This document shows positions 42,433 to 53,574 of a stretch of DNA of 64,000 bases, in pieces. Numbering within the stretch: position 1 is the first letter of the stretch; each line of letters starts with the position of its first letter. The stretch spans positions 15,190,001 through 15,254,000 of the forward strand of contig CM106586.1 in the NCBI GenBank assembly GCA_048013815.1, given 5' to 3'. The translations under genes were made by a program, and so were the position numbers. The stretch is from Setoptus koraiensis. Lineage: Eukaryota; Arthropoda. The notes under the pieces are model-generated. The model was not told the DNA's origin. It saw nothing but the letters and a program-made list of their open reading frames with translations, and searched no databases.

Positions 42433-45400
42433 CTAAAAATTGATGCCCAATCTGCCAATATGCCAGCCGCTGCCAACTGCTGGCATGTGCGCCAACTGTG
42501 ATGGCACCGGGCATATGGCAAGCCGGCGCAGTTGCGCTGCAACAAGTGCCCGCTAACTGTTAGCGGCTAACAGGTAACAAGTGGCCGGCCGGCCGGCCGG
42601 CTCGCCAGAAGCCCAACGAGAGCTTATTTAGCGTTAATTCAAATTAACCGCTGACACACTGCAGCAACGGCAACCACGGCGACGCCAACAACAACAACAA
42701 CGACAGCGGCAAAATAATAGCAAGATAATAATAGCACTGGCAAGACGACAGCCAAAGAGAAAGAGAAAGGGTATGTTTGTATCGCTTGCGCAACCACTGT
42801 CGGCCGATCATTGTTGTCTCAAATCGCATTTACCTGTCGTTGTTGTTGTTGTTGTTGTTGCTACTATTGACAGGCTCACGGGCTCTCGCTCCGCTAACTG
42901 ACTGCCGTGCTACACATGACGACCATCGTCGATGCTGTGATTGAATAATCATAGGCACACAATCAGCCGAAGCCAATCTTGCAGCCACACCGGCACCAGT
43001 AGCCATAACGGTCTTGCCGCGACGGTCTGGCCATAACGGCCTAGCCGAGCCAACGAGGCCAACAGACGCACAACTGATTGTGCGTTGTTGTGAATGAGTC
43101 GGTTGCTGTACCGACAGAGGCGGGCGTCCGCCTGCCCGCCACCTGTTGGCGTGTCGTGAGTGTGTGTGTGTCAAACAGTGACGCATGAGCCAATGTCCAT
43201 CCATTTAAAGACAGAATGTTATGTAACGGCAGCAACAACAAACAAACAGAAAGCTGAAAAGCCAATATATTCAAATCGCTGCTGCATCCAGTCTATTGAT
43301 AGTGATGCCGTGATGGGCACGATAACGCTTCGATGGTCTCGTCTCGTCTCTTCGCGTCTCACTCGATCTCGTCTAATTTGATTTTGCATTTCGCCAGGCT
43401 TCTGCTCATACCATTACGCTAACCATTATAGACGAACAACCAGATCTCGTTCCATTGATTCCATTCGATCAAATCGGATCAGATCGAATTCGCCTCAGAT
43501 CACTTTATTCGCTTTGCTTCGTTGTTCGTGATTCTTATTGCATTGGTACCACCAAGCAGCCACGCCAACGAGCCAATGCTCAGATAGAGACAATCGCCAC
43601 CGTTGGTCATATGAGTAGGCATAAAAACAACCTGCTCGCAAGCAACTATCAACATTATACCGTTACCATCTCCGGCGAGCTTGTTTGAGGCGAGCAATGA
43701 GGCGAGCAACGAGCCGAAGGCGCCAGAATGAATGAATGGGCAAACTCTCGATCGTTTACTGATTGTGCACTCGCTTTATTTGTATTTCTCTCTCTATTAT
43801 ATGGCTTGTGTTAGCCTCGTCGCTGGACTGGCAAGCCCGTCTTGCATCGACTAACCACTTGTTGCCGCTTGTGCCGTAGACCAGCGACATGTGGCTCGCT
43901 GTTGTTGTTGTGTTGTTGTTGTTGTCGTCGTTGTTGTTGCATGAGACAAGAGCGAGCAAGCGAGCAATGCGACAAACACAAAAAGCCGGCCTGTAGCCAA
44001 AAACAAGAGCCAGAGAGGGAGCATAATGAGATAAAAACTAACTATATCGTCCAATCAATCAAGCATCGTCGCATTACGGCGATACAATCGATGATGCCAT
44101 CGCGCACTCACTACTTTCCAACTGGCTAATTCAGATAAGCTCTCACTCTCTGATTAGTCAGATTGAGAGAGAGAGAGAGCGAGAGAGAGATAAAAATCTT
44201 AAAGCGTTCACCTGTTGGCGCTTCTTCTTTCTGCTGCTTGTTGTTGTTGTTCGCTGGCTGTAATGGTGACTTTGCCGACTTTTGTGACTATATCGACCAT
44301 AGCAATGGGCAAATTGAAAAGAGCCAACAAACACACACAGAGAAAATGCTTGATTGACTGTCGGGCTCACTTGCTACTTCTTTTCGAATGTCTCTTGTCA
44401 AAAAGATACACACCACCCGTATCACTACTGGCCGTTGTATGTTGTGTGTGTGTGTTGCCTCACTTACTACACTATTCTTACTTTAATTAACTTAATGATC
44501 TTAACTAGAGCTCGTTGTAGCTGTTGCCGTCAGAGAACAAGCGAGCGAAAAAGGCCTTCCACTAGGACAATATCAAGTAGCGGTGCATAATTGTTGTTGT
44601 TGCTAACAAGTGTTTCTGTCCACTCGCCAGTTGTGTCTCTCGAGCGCTGGTGGCAGTAGTAGTTGCTTTAGTGGTGGTGCTAGTAGACTTGAGGCAGCAG
44701 CAACGGTTCTCATGCAATCTTCTGTCGTTGTTGTTGTTGTTGTTGTTGCTGTTGTTGTTGCTGTCGTTGTTGTTGTTGTTGCAAAAACAACCTAGAGGGA
44801 TCCATCTGTCTTGCCGGCCAGCCAGCCAGGCGATAGTTTGTTAGTTTCACTAATCACGTTGTGTATATATGGTCGCGTTGCTATCAACAATAAAGCCAGG
44901 CTCCTCTTGTTACAACGATGCAATACATTGCAATGCAACAATAATAATAGTAATAATATTGTTATTATTATTATTATGTCGATATCTAAAATACACACAC
45001 ACACACGCAACTACCACTGGCGCTCTAATTATAATTTGATCTGCCTCTCGTTCTGTTCACCTGTTCGAACTTGTTCATTGGAGGGGCTGCTCCGGCGTTG
45101 CAGCTATTCTCGTTGTTTGTTGCTGTTGTCATATGTACTTGTTCAACTCTCTCCCTCTTTCTCGTCGATTAATTTAACTAGTTAGTATTAGAGCGAGCGT
45201 TGTTATCATCATCACTTACGCTACTTGTTCCACTTTCACATCGCCATGCCAACACATGACGATCTTCCATATGCAATCATCAACATGACGGCCAGCACCC
45301 CGCCACTTGTTGTTCTAAAGCCATCGTGTCTCTCCATCGTCATGTCCGCATTCCGTATTGTCGGTTTATTGTTAGTTAGAATCGCCAACATCATATTACG

Positions 45401-46092
45401 ATAGTTATCTTGATGATGATTCGGTCGAAAACAATTTGTCCAATGTTCGAAACATCTTGAAAGCTTCGCAACACAAGCATCCAAATTTTGAGTGGAAAGC
45501 CGCCACTTGTCGGGCCGGGCTACATGACGCGCCAAACAAACAACACGTCGGACAAAACCGCCAACACTCACTCTTTCTCTCATGTGTCATTTTTGCCAAG
45601 ACCGCCATAACTGTCTCTCTATCTCTACCTTAGACAGACGCGGTCTGTCTAGACCGACGGCTCAGACAAGTCGGCGTTCTTGTCAGCGTCACCATTATTA
45701 ATTCGTTTGCGTGCAAAATCTTGAAAACTGTCTCGACTGCCGTAATAATAATGATGACCGCACTCTTTCTTTTTCAAATCTCTTTAACCTCCATTTTAAA
45801 CTAGGCAGCCAATGCTTGCTGCCTTGATAGAACCAAAATAGAAGATTTCGTCGACAATTTACGACTCCATGACCAACATGGATAAAGTTTTTGCGAATAC
45901 TTCTCCGTATTGGATTTTCCTTACTCTCCAGCTACTTTCACTATTTAACGAGACCAATTGTCTTACCTTGACACGATTATGATTGCGCGCATTAAACTAG
46001 ATCATCTCGCTAGACCAAGATAGCTCGTAATATAAAATATTATTGTTTACTGTCTGTTGTGTGCGGCCAAGAGACAAGCCCAAGCAACTTAC

Positions 46093-46129
46093 CTGTGTAA
46101 TAATCGTAGGTATGTTTCGTTTCATCCAT
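46093..46129 (-). CDS. candidate first coding exon (MDETKHTYDYYT), possibly of the Gln-rich gene
   Basis: ATG at 46129 in good context (gcgaATGG), 12 codons, then CACAG|GTAAGT, a strong donor, ending in phase 1. The first known exon of the Gln-rich gene at 32440 also needs an incoming phase-1 exon; joining gives an Asp codon. The implied intron of 13.6 kb matches the gene-poor block. It does not encode a signal peptide, so a further small exon may lie between. Phase agreement alone has a one-in-three chance. Confidence 0.3.
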
Positions 46130-46130
46130 T

Positions 46131-47081
46131 CGCAACGACCACTTACACAATGTTAACTGAGATGAAAATTTAATAAGAAGAAAAAAATCAAGATATAATA
46201 AACTTTGCTAAAAGCAATTATTAAACACAATTAATTCCAACCGAGATTTTACAGATAAGCCATAAACTATAAATGAGAATGTTCTAGAGTAAAGAGATGG
46301 AAACGAAACTTGACACTACACAAAGATATTGTTGTTGTTGTCGTTTATTCATTTGTACGCAGATGTTTAGTTGATTGCGAAAACGTCCTGTTATGAGAGT
46401 TCCAAATGTATTTATTTGGAGACATGATCGATTCATGACACTTGATACACATACAAACATAGATTGAACACTATCAGGACAGGCTGAATGAAATACAAAA
46501 AGATATTTTGTCACAATTTGTTGGTCTCTTAATTCAATTTGATATGATTGACGATGAGCCCTCGATTTGCATCTAAACAGCTCCAAAAGTTGCAACAGAA
46601 TAAACACATTGACAATGGTGACCCAGACAAGCATTTGCGATAAAAGATCAAGTCTACAAACTAAGATGGATTTCGTACCACTTACAGGACAATACGAGAA
46701 AAAAACGCACATCGTAACATACATAAGTTTAGAAATAGTCTTTTCTAACAGGCCATTATCGTTTCTGATTATATAAGTTATTTCAAGTTTATTCAACACA
46801 ATTTTTCTTTTTTCATTCTATAAATGAAATAATCAAAGTTGGTATATTTACATTGTTGTTTCATTCCATTTTGCTTCGCTTGTTAGACTAGGTACAATGA
46901 GAGGATTCGTGCAAAATACTACTATTCGTCCCTGATTATATTTGTAATATTGAGATCAGTATGATATCTTATGGTACACATCTATATATTGCAAGAAGAA
47001 AGTATCTGTTTGGGCTCGGCATATTTACACGCTTAGACAGATTGATCATGATGATGATGTTGCATTGCTAGTGATTGATTG
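46131..47081. other. no secure gene
   Basis: A 171-codon minus-strand frame at 46284-46799 starts from GTG and contains one hydrophobic stretch (LVWVTIVNVFILLQLLELF) amid Cys/Phe-rich AT-driven sequence. I do not accept it as a gene. Rest AT-rich. Confidence 0.45.
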
Positions 47082-47429
47082 TTACGGTATGAGATGTGTC
47101 AGGTGACTCTGGGCACTTGCATATGTATCATTGGAAGATTGTTCAAGAGAACTACGGTTTGTGGAAACGCTATTGTTACTTTCGTGAGATGACATACTGT
47201 TACCATATTTCCATGTTCTAATGGCTTTACAAACGCAGTAATAAGTGAGTGCCAGCACAATAGTCACAGCTATAAGTAAAACTACAAGGAACGCCAACAA
47301 GACAACGGATGCGTCGTCGACGAAAGAATAAGGTTCATAAGGTTGCAAGTGCATGGAGGACCCTCTATTACTGCTATGCTGAAAGGTATCGCCTATGTTG
47401 TTGTCCATTCCGTTAGATGAATGATTCAT
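47082..47429 (-). CDS. small single-pass membrane protein, unknown
   Basis: From the Met at 47429 (MNHSSNGMDNN) 115 residues: a short Ser/Asn-rich N-terminal part, one strong transmembrane helix (SVVLLAFLVVLLIAVTIVLALTYY is 24 long, about residues 40-62), then CVCKAIRTWK. The Cys pair next to the helix could be palmitoylated. It ends with a Ser/Asn-rich cytosolic tail. The charge pattern (Lys/Arg after the helix) predicts N-out, C-in. No signal peptide and no family recognised. Confidence 0.6.
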   Translation of the reverse strand: MNHSSNGMDNNIGDTFQHSSNRGSSMHLQPYEPYSFVDDASVVLLAFLVVLLIAVTIVLALTYYCVCKAIRTWKYGNSMSSHESNNSVSTNRSSLEQSSNDTYASAQSHLTHLIP

Positions 47430-47999
47430 TGTGCGCCACAAGTGATAGGATTGATTCTTTGGTGATGGTTAGTAGGGATAAGAGGCGATAATATCGATAA
47501 TAATATTGTGTGTGTTACTTGTGCGTCCCTATTCCAGCTGTGCCCGTCATGTGGAATATTGGTTCGTTGAGGATGGACAAGGCTGAACTAGCGATGGAAA
47601 AAAGATTTCCTTTCAACTCATCACTGTGGACTACGTTAATAATCTATCGAAAGTTTGAATGGGCTTCGGCGGCATGCAAATCGAACTGATAAATATGATT
47701 GGCATCGGGGCTCTGTTGTTCCGATAATCACTACACAGTGTGATTTGGGTGTCGGCCGACGTTTTCCATCGAATATTTGTTGTTACATGTGGTTGTTTGC
47801 ATCAAATATTGACCATGAAATATGCTGAAATAATTGATATAAATAATCTGGCTGATCAATTGAAAATTATGTACAATGTCAGGATGTGCAATAATAAATT
47901 AATAATTCAGCCAGCGGATAATGGTGATTAGCAGGCGTGTATTAGAGGGACCGAAGCGACAACAACAATGGCTGGAAACAATGGAAAGCTTCGCGTCGA
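47430..47999. other. intergenic, nothing recognised
   Basis: 5' flank of the small membrane protein. No gene seen. Confidence 0.5.
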
Positions 48000-48426
48000 T
48001 AGTGATGGGGGGAGATCTCCCGCCACGGGAGAAATTTCTCCCGCCCAGGGAGAATTCTCCCGGGAGATTTTCTCCCTGGGAGCCTCCCGGGCTCTCCCGC
48101 TCCCGCGGATCTCCCGAGTCTCCCAAATGTCCCGTTTTTGAAAAATTTATCGAAACACTCTTTGCTTGGCTGAGCATTTTCTGGCGCTCGAGGCGCTCCT
48201 GGCGGAGAAGAAAGCAAGCTTCCATAGTCAAAAACGCACACGGGAGGTTTGGGAGAAATTCGGGAGGTTTGGGAAGAATTTGGGAGATTCGGGAGAGGAT
48301 TGGGACATTCGGGAGACTCGGGAGATCCGCGGGAGCGGGAGAGCCCGGGAGGCTCCCATGGGTGAATCTCCCGGGGAGCGGGAGATGTTCTCCCATGGGC
48401 GGGAGATCGATCTCCCCCCATCACTA
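48000..48426. mobile_element. non-autonomous hAT element (MITE/foldback), 427 bp
   Basis: Starts TAGTGATGGGGGGAGATC and ends with the inverse. Perfect 8-bp target duplication CGCGTCGA at 47992-47999 and 48427-48434. The two arms (about 130 bp each) are near-identical inverted repeats that share in particular GGGAGCCTCCCGGGCTCTCC and CGCGGATCTCCCGAGTCTCCC-type runs. They are filled with the word GGGAGA/TCTCCC in both orientations. The centre (about 48140-48235) is unrelated. No coding capacity. Ends and duplication length fit the hAT superfamily. Confidence 0.93.
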
Positions 48427-48434
48427 CGCGTCGA

Positions 48435-48972
48435 TTGTTGCTTGAAATGCGCGCTTCATGCTGAGATGAAGCGCCAAGTCAGCTGTGCGCCAAATAGAAC
48501 TAATAGCGCGCGCCTCGCTCTACTATGGAGCCCAAAATTCATTGTTTACATTTTGCGCCTGATTCGGCACACACACACACACACAAGCGAAAAGAAGCGC
48601 CCGAAATAATCTGCGCACTGCGCACATCGGTGTGTGTGTCATAATTCGTCGATTTGAACAGTGAGTGTGTGTGTGTCACAACGTGTAGTACAAAATTTGA
48701 GCGCCATTCTCTGTGCCACATTGTGTGTTGAGATTCTCACCGCCGAAGAATGCGCCAGACTCTGGTGGTCAGAGTTCATTTGCTGTCATTTCATCTCATT
48801 CATCAGGTTTCATTCGCTCGGGCCACATCCCCTGTATCTAGACAACAATCAACTATTTACTGTCGAAGTTCCAGTGATATCCACTGTATAATTTTTACCG
48901 TCAATACCATCATTTAGCATCAATTTTAGGTCACCTCACTTGTAATTAGACACACAACAAAACTCTTCAGAA
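48435..48972. other. intergenic; DONSON 5' flank
   Basis: Contains (CA)n/(GT)n runs at about 48570-48590 and 48630-48680. No gene seen. Confidence 0.5.
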
Positions 48973-50994
48973 ATGGCCACCAAAAGACTGGAAATGCATC
49001 CACTACAAACCGCCGCCAATAAGAGCCCATTCCTAAGCTCAACACTCAACAAGACCAACCTCAACAATCATCGGGCAAACAATAAATCGTCGCATTACCA
49101 AGCGCAGGGATTTGTTAAGCCGGCCGACTTGTTCAAAATGAGACGAAAAAAGAGCTTGGCCGGTGACAGTCCGGCTACCGAACCCAAAACTGGTCTCACT
49201 GCTGCGCCCTCATCATCATCTGATTTGTTGCTGGCCTCTAATCAGACACTCGACTCGTATCTGATGAATCCGCCCAACCAAAGTGGACCAGGCGCCGCAG
49301 CAGCATCCACTAACATGACTGGTCAATTTAGACAAAATCAACAACAATCGCCAATGAAGTCACCTAGGAAATCACCCAGCAAGAGTGCCCTTGGAACTCG
49401 TCATTTGCTTACAGCTGCAGCAAGTTCAAACTCAGCCAACTCGTCGACATCTCTTCTGGCACAATCACCGCTTAAATGTCTGAGCAACACCATTCCTGCG
49501 TCCCCTGTGAAAAAGTTGCCAACATTATTGCGTAATCCATTTGGTTCTAACCAAAACTCAAACTCCTCATCATCTTCTCTGCTCTTCAAATCACCAATGA
49601 AAACACCTATCAAACGAAAGCTTAATCTAGATGAAAATCGCTCACCAAGAAAGAAGCATAGAATGATAGAATTAGACGAGGATGCAAACTTAGAGCCACC
49701 CAAAGCTTCTTCGGACGATCAGGATTCGGGTTTGAACGAATGCCAGACTAACGATTGGAGCTTGAGAACTAAATTGCGCATCAATTTTAAACCAAAATGT
49801 AAAAATTTTTTACCAGATAAACCAAGCACCCACAAGCGAACCAGAAATTGTGCAGAAAAAGGTAGCGTTTCAAAGAAGAGTAACAACCAGTCAGATGACA
49901 ATCCTATCGACAAAGATACCAATGATAGCACTATCTCTGTCGAAGCAATCAAAAATGTTTGTACAGTCTATCAGCACCCATACATGGCTTGGATGCCTTT
50001 ATTTCCTAGGATAACAATCGATTTCAAAAGCTCGAAAGAGGTACCTCTCAATTTAGCCAAGCAACCACAAATAGCCAAGAGCCTGCATAAAGATTGGTGT
50101 GAAAGTCTAAACGACCTTGTCTCACTTCTAAGCGAAGGCCTCTGTCCCTACTTCTACATGTGCACAGATTTGTATAACATTTTATTTCGACACGTAGAAA
50201 TCAATCCGGCGGATAACGACCACCAGGATAACTGTATTCAAGCTCACATTTCGCCCTGCTCATATGGGCTTAGAAGTGAACTGAAGAAACAAGGCGTTGA
50301 ATTTGTATGCTCCACAGATAACAACGATACATTATCTAGTCAAAACGTCACCATAAACCCGTTGCTCAGAGAATTAGAATCAGTCGAAGAAGATGCGGAA
50401 CCGATACACGATAGCGGTCTGGCTACCAGTGACGATAGTAATGGATCTCCCGACGACAAAGACGAAACTTCGCAATTTTTAGAGTCTCTAGGATTGAGTC
50501 AACACGATTTTCCTTCACTTACAGCACCAGTTAAGCGTAAATCTCTCGACGAATCAAACAAGAACTCCACGAATAGTGTAAAGAGTATGACTACTGTTAT
50601 CGGATCTAGCAATGTAATCAAGATGATTGAATTTCTTAAAAGTAATCGATTGTATACCATGACAAATGTAGGCAAATTTGCCTGTATACCTCCAACACTT
50701 TTGTCACCTGTTCCATTTAGACGAAGCACTCCCCAGCAACCTGAAGTAGTACTGAGTAAGCAAGTAGACGAGACAGTGAACAAACCAAGTGTCAAATCCA
50801 AATTATTTCAGCCAAAAGAGTCAGCACCTATCAATAACAGCCCTAGTTTTGTTGAACTTAGAGGAACTATCTTACCTGGTACCTACGATGAAATACACGC
50901 ATTATTGGATACATCAAACAATAATCGACACTCATGTTCCGCAACCATTCTAGACTCTACTACATCATATAAAAACCTCCAGCTAGACAATTGA
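48973..50994 (+). CDS. DONSON: DONSON / humpty dumpty, replication fork protein
   Basis: Replisome protein that helps load and protect the CMG helicase. 673 residues in one exon. The N-terminal third is Ser/Asn-rich with repeated SPMKSPRKSPSK and SPMKTPIKRK, typical CDK sites. The conserved core begins NDWSLRTKLRI (~250), followed by YQHPYMAWMPLFPRI, LCPYFYMCTDLYNILFR, ISPCSYGLRSELKKQGVEF, FLESLGL, and IPPTLLSPVPFRRSTPQQ, all recognisable against human DONSON. LRGTILPGTYDEIHALL matches the ITGPIMP block. After that the human protein continues ~60-70 more residues; here the chain stops soon, so the C terminus is short or in an unseen exon. Confidence 0.92.
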   Translation: MATKRLEMHPLQTAANKSPFLSSTLNKTNLNNHRANNKSSHYQAQGFVKPADLFKMRRKKSLAGDSPATEPKTGLTAAPSSSSDLLLASNQTLDSYLMNPPNQSGPGAAAASTNMTGQFRQNQQQSPMKSPRKSPSKSALGTRHLLTAAASSNSANSSTSLLAQSPLKCLSNTIPASPVKKLPTLLRNPFGSNQNSNSSSSSLLFKSPMKTPIKRKLNLDENRSPRKKHRMIELDEDANLEPPKASSDDQDSGLNECQTNDWSLRTKLRINFKPKCKNFLPDKPSTHKRTRNCAEKGSVSKKSNNQSDDNPIDKDTNDSTISVEAIKNVCTVYQHPYMAWMPLFPRITIDFKSSKEVPLNLAKQPQIAKSLHKDWCESLNDLVSLLSEGLCPYFYMCTDLYNILFRHVEINPADNDHQDNCIQAHISPCSYGLRSELKKQGVEFVCSTDNNDTLSSQNVTINPLLRELESVEEDAEPIHDSGLATSDDSNGSPDDKDETSQFLESLGLSQHDFPSLTAPVKRKSLDESNKNSTNSVKSMTTVIGSSNVIKMIEFLKSNRLYTMTNVGKFACIPPTLLSPVPFRRSTPQQPEVVLSKQVDETVNKPSVKSKLFQPKESAPINNSPSFVELRGTILPGTYDEIHALLDTSNNNRHSCSATILDSTTSYKNLQLDN

Positions 50995-51225
50995 GGGGCT
51001 TTCTAGATTCACAATATAACCCCGATATTAGATGTTAAAATGAAATGAATTATTAACTTATCATAAACTATGTACACATACTAAGAACAAAGCTTACCTA
51101 CTAAATTTATATATGGATAAAATATGACAATTCTATAGAAAAAAGAATCATTGTGTATAATAATAGTTTATGTTTGACTTATCAACATGAAATTTTTCGA
51201 AATGTTTGTCCAGCTTGAATCGCCA

Positions 51226-51469
51226 CTAGTTTCGTTTGACTTTGACTCTTCGAATTTCGCATTCAATTGTAATTTTTCGTCGTGTGAAACCATGTTCTTT
51301 TACTTGGATTCTGATCTCATTGCTGTCTGCTACTATTCGTAAGATATGCAATACAATCTTAATTTTTTTTTCTGTCAGTCCGAAGAATCGCTCGTTTATT
51401 CACGGAGTGGTTGACCGTATGGAACTGATAATGTTTGAGATTCCGTTCGCACTCCGGAAGCAAGAGCAT
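51226..51469 (-). CDS. small gene in two overlapping frames across a run of nine A
   Basis: On the minus strand ATG 51469 opens MLLLPECERNLKHYQFHTVN and continues to AILRTDRKK at an A9 run (plus strand T9 at 51363-51371). A second frame continues at once as IKIVLHILRIVADSNEIRIQ and on to RRVKVKRN, then stops at 51226. The second part has ordinary Lys/Arg/Glu-rich coding character and a non-random codon mix. One base fewer in the A run would join the two parts into an 80-residue protein. So either a homopolymer miscount in the assembly, a weak splice (acceptor CTGACAG next to the run), or a decayed gene. Family not recognised. It sits in the 580 bp between DONSON and KCMF1. Confidence 0.4.
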
Positions 51470-51573
51470 TACGAATGAATAGATTGGGAGAGGGATATGT
51501 GCAATTTAAATTATGCAAGTGCTACATTAAGCATGCTTCGGAAAGTCGGTGATCATTGTATTTGATACTAGAT

Positions 51574-52806
51574 TTATTTTTGATTAGTCTTTTCTATAAT
51601 CTTGCCAATCTGCAAAAGTAACTCTTGGACAAACAAGCTTCTATCTGCTTTAAGAACCTCTTTCTGATGCTGCTCAGCCTCATTCAATATTGGCTCTGTA
51701 CATCGCGACAATAAAAATTGATATTGAGGCGTATTTTCTTGCACCGTTTGGCTAGTTCCATTAGTTTGAACGTTTGCCGAATTAGAGTTGACCGCACCCA
51801 CACCAGATCTTATTGAACCCTGTTCCATTAATGTGACATATGGATGATTGTGATACTGGCTTGCCGAGTGATTTGTTGCTGTTGTTGTTGTTGGGCCTAA
51901 CACGGAGCTGGGCACATGTTGCGCTGCCAAGTGGTTAGTATTCATAGATTGAAATGTTCTCCGCATTATTCTGACCTCTCGATCACTCGTTGAACGTGCG
52001 AACGAGGGTGAAGACTGCAATTGCATCTGCAATTGATGTAGTTGAGAGGCGGGTGATTGTGCCGAGGTTCCTGTTCTCCCCCTACCTGATAATTGCGATA
52101 AAAGCTCGGCTAATGGGTCCATTGCGTCTCGGGCACTGTGCGACGAAGCCGTGGCACCGCCAACAGAGTTGAATTGCGTTTGTGTTCTCCTGGCCCTGAT
52201 GCCTCCACTTCTGGTGTGGCACCTCCCGCCCCGGCTAGCCCTCATGGCGACTTGATCATTTGAATCACGTGAAGTTCTGTGTTCCATTGTCAAATGAGTG
52301 GCAAAATCTCCAAAGGTCAACTGATTAGTATCACCGCCGCATATGGGACAAACAACACCTACTGCAGTGTCGCCATTCTCCGGACTGCTGTGATCGGCTG
52401 TCACATGGTCTAAAAGTGTTACCTCTGTATATCCCAAACCACCACAGAACGGGCATGTCAATGATTGAGGCTGCTCTGAATTGATGGTTTCACCACTATA
52501 ATATAGATCATAATCGCTCCTGACTAATATACATTGCATTGGATGATCGACGGTATGCCTCGACGAAGTGAGGCCGGCTTCATAACATGTTGAGCAAAGG
52601 TCATAATCGAAACAGATTAAACATTTGTACCTCAGTCCCATGAAATTGTTTTTGCGGCAAGAATCACAAGAGACGCCTAGATGAAGGAGAGATGGACAAT
52701 AAGAGAATTGTTAGAACACAATTGTTAGTCGTGAGTATAAATTAAGAGATAGTGATTGCGTTCGGCAATTCGTTGACTTCAGCTTACCTTCATGGTTGGT
52801 TGACAT
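51574..52806 (-). CDS. KCMF1: KCMF1, ZZ-type E3 ubiquitin ligase
   Basis: N-degron-linked E3 that works with UBR4. Exon 1 is 52806-52788 (MSTNHEG, human MSRHEG), donor GTAAGC phase 1. Exon 2 is 52676-51574. The splice restores GVSCDSC, so the ZZ zinc finger (residues ~6-55) is complete: CDSC, CLIC, CSTC and His pair. CPFCGGLGYTE and CPICGG with HLTMEHR form the following zinc-finger pair (~85-150). AMDPLAELLSQLSG and ADRSLFVQELLL are later conserved blocks. Product 373 residues, human 381. The human acidic C-terminal region is absent, replaced by a Ser/Asn/Gln linker and a short Lys tail. AATAAA directly after the stop. Confidence 0.95.
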
Positions 52807-53566
52807 GAGTGTATATTATAATCGGACAGTTCAATGTTGTCACTTTGTTTACTATCGAACGATAGTTTGCTACGAGTATAAGTTAATTGGTATCACATTT
52901 ATGTGGCTCTAATAATAGTACAAAATAAGGTTGCAAATAATAAGATATAACAATAACAACAATGTTATCGGCAACAAAGATGGTATGAGTGGCGGTACAA
53001 ATAATTTATATACCGGTATATATAACTGTATGTTTCAAAGAATAGAATTGATTGCCCAATGTTGTTTGATGTAGTGATACTATCTGCTTCTCCAGCGATC
53101 ACAATCATTCTATTAAGTTGGTAGATAATAAGTGGGCCTCTCACCTCCGAGATAAAGAAACAACATTGAGAGTGTTGATCAATGGCAACGAACGGGTGGT
53201 CAAATAATATGTGCAATAGTAATAGTATTTTATTCTTCCATAGGAATGGGTCAATGTGGATAGTAGATACAGTAGTTATTAATAAAATATAAAAATTCCA
53301 AGTCCTAGATAGTACCCATGTTGTTTAGCTTATCTATGTAGTGCACATGAATATATTAATAATATTAATTTATTTTTAGTAGAAATAACGATATATAATG
53401 ATAATTATACTAAAAATTAATGAGGATGACAAAGTTATTTATATGTTATATCGTTATGTAGATCATCGTAGACTCAACACATTCAAAGTGATACAATTCT
53501 CGTAGTCGTGGGATGTTTCACAAGTTTTGACAACAGACCAGCACTGATTGTGTGGCACATCGAGCA
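52807..53566. other. intergenic, AT-rich, nothing recognised
   Basis: KCMF1 5' flank and AT-rich DNA with ATATAT and AATAAT words. No gene seen. Confidence 0.5.
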
Positions 53567-53574
53567 GCATTCTA

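Larger units (their letters stand above)
32760..46090. other. 13 kb gene-poor block, microsatellite-rich; probable long intron or regulatory DNA
   Basis: No open frame here looks like protein; all are triplet-repeat shadows or short. TTG/CAA microsatellites recur (about 33975-34025, 35632-35665, 37973-38065, 39115-39170, 42838-42860, 43895-43935, 44725-44785). A (GA)n sits at 37397-37434, (CG)n at 38304-38317 and (CA)n at 34308-34326. One ORF at 34938-35156 (72 aa, Asp/Glu/Asn mixed, ATG start) has the best coding look but no supporting match. The words CACCTGT and CAGGTAACA are frequent. Confidence 0.6.

Noticed and set aside
46284-46799. 171-codon minus-strand frame with one hydrophobic stretch
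   Set aside because: GTG start, AT-driven Phe/Cys/Ile composition, no family, no splice support.
47899-48609. Pro/Ser/Gly-rich frames on both strands near 48.2 kb
   Set aside because: Also translations of the GGGAGA/TCTCCC hAT element.
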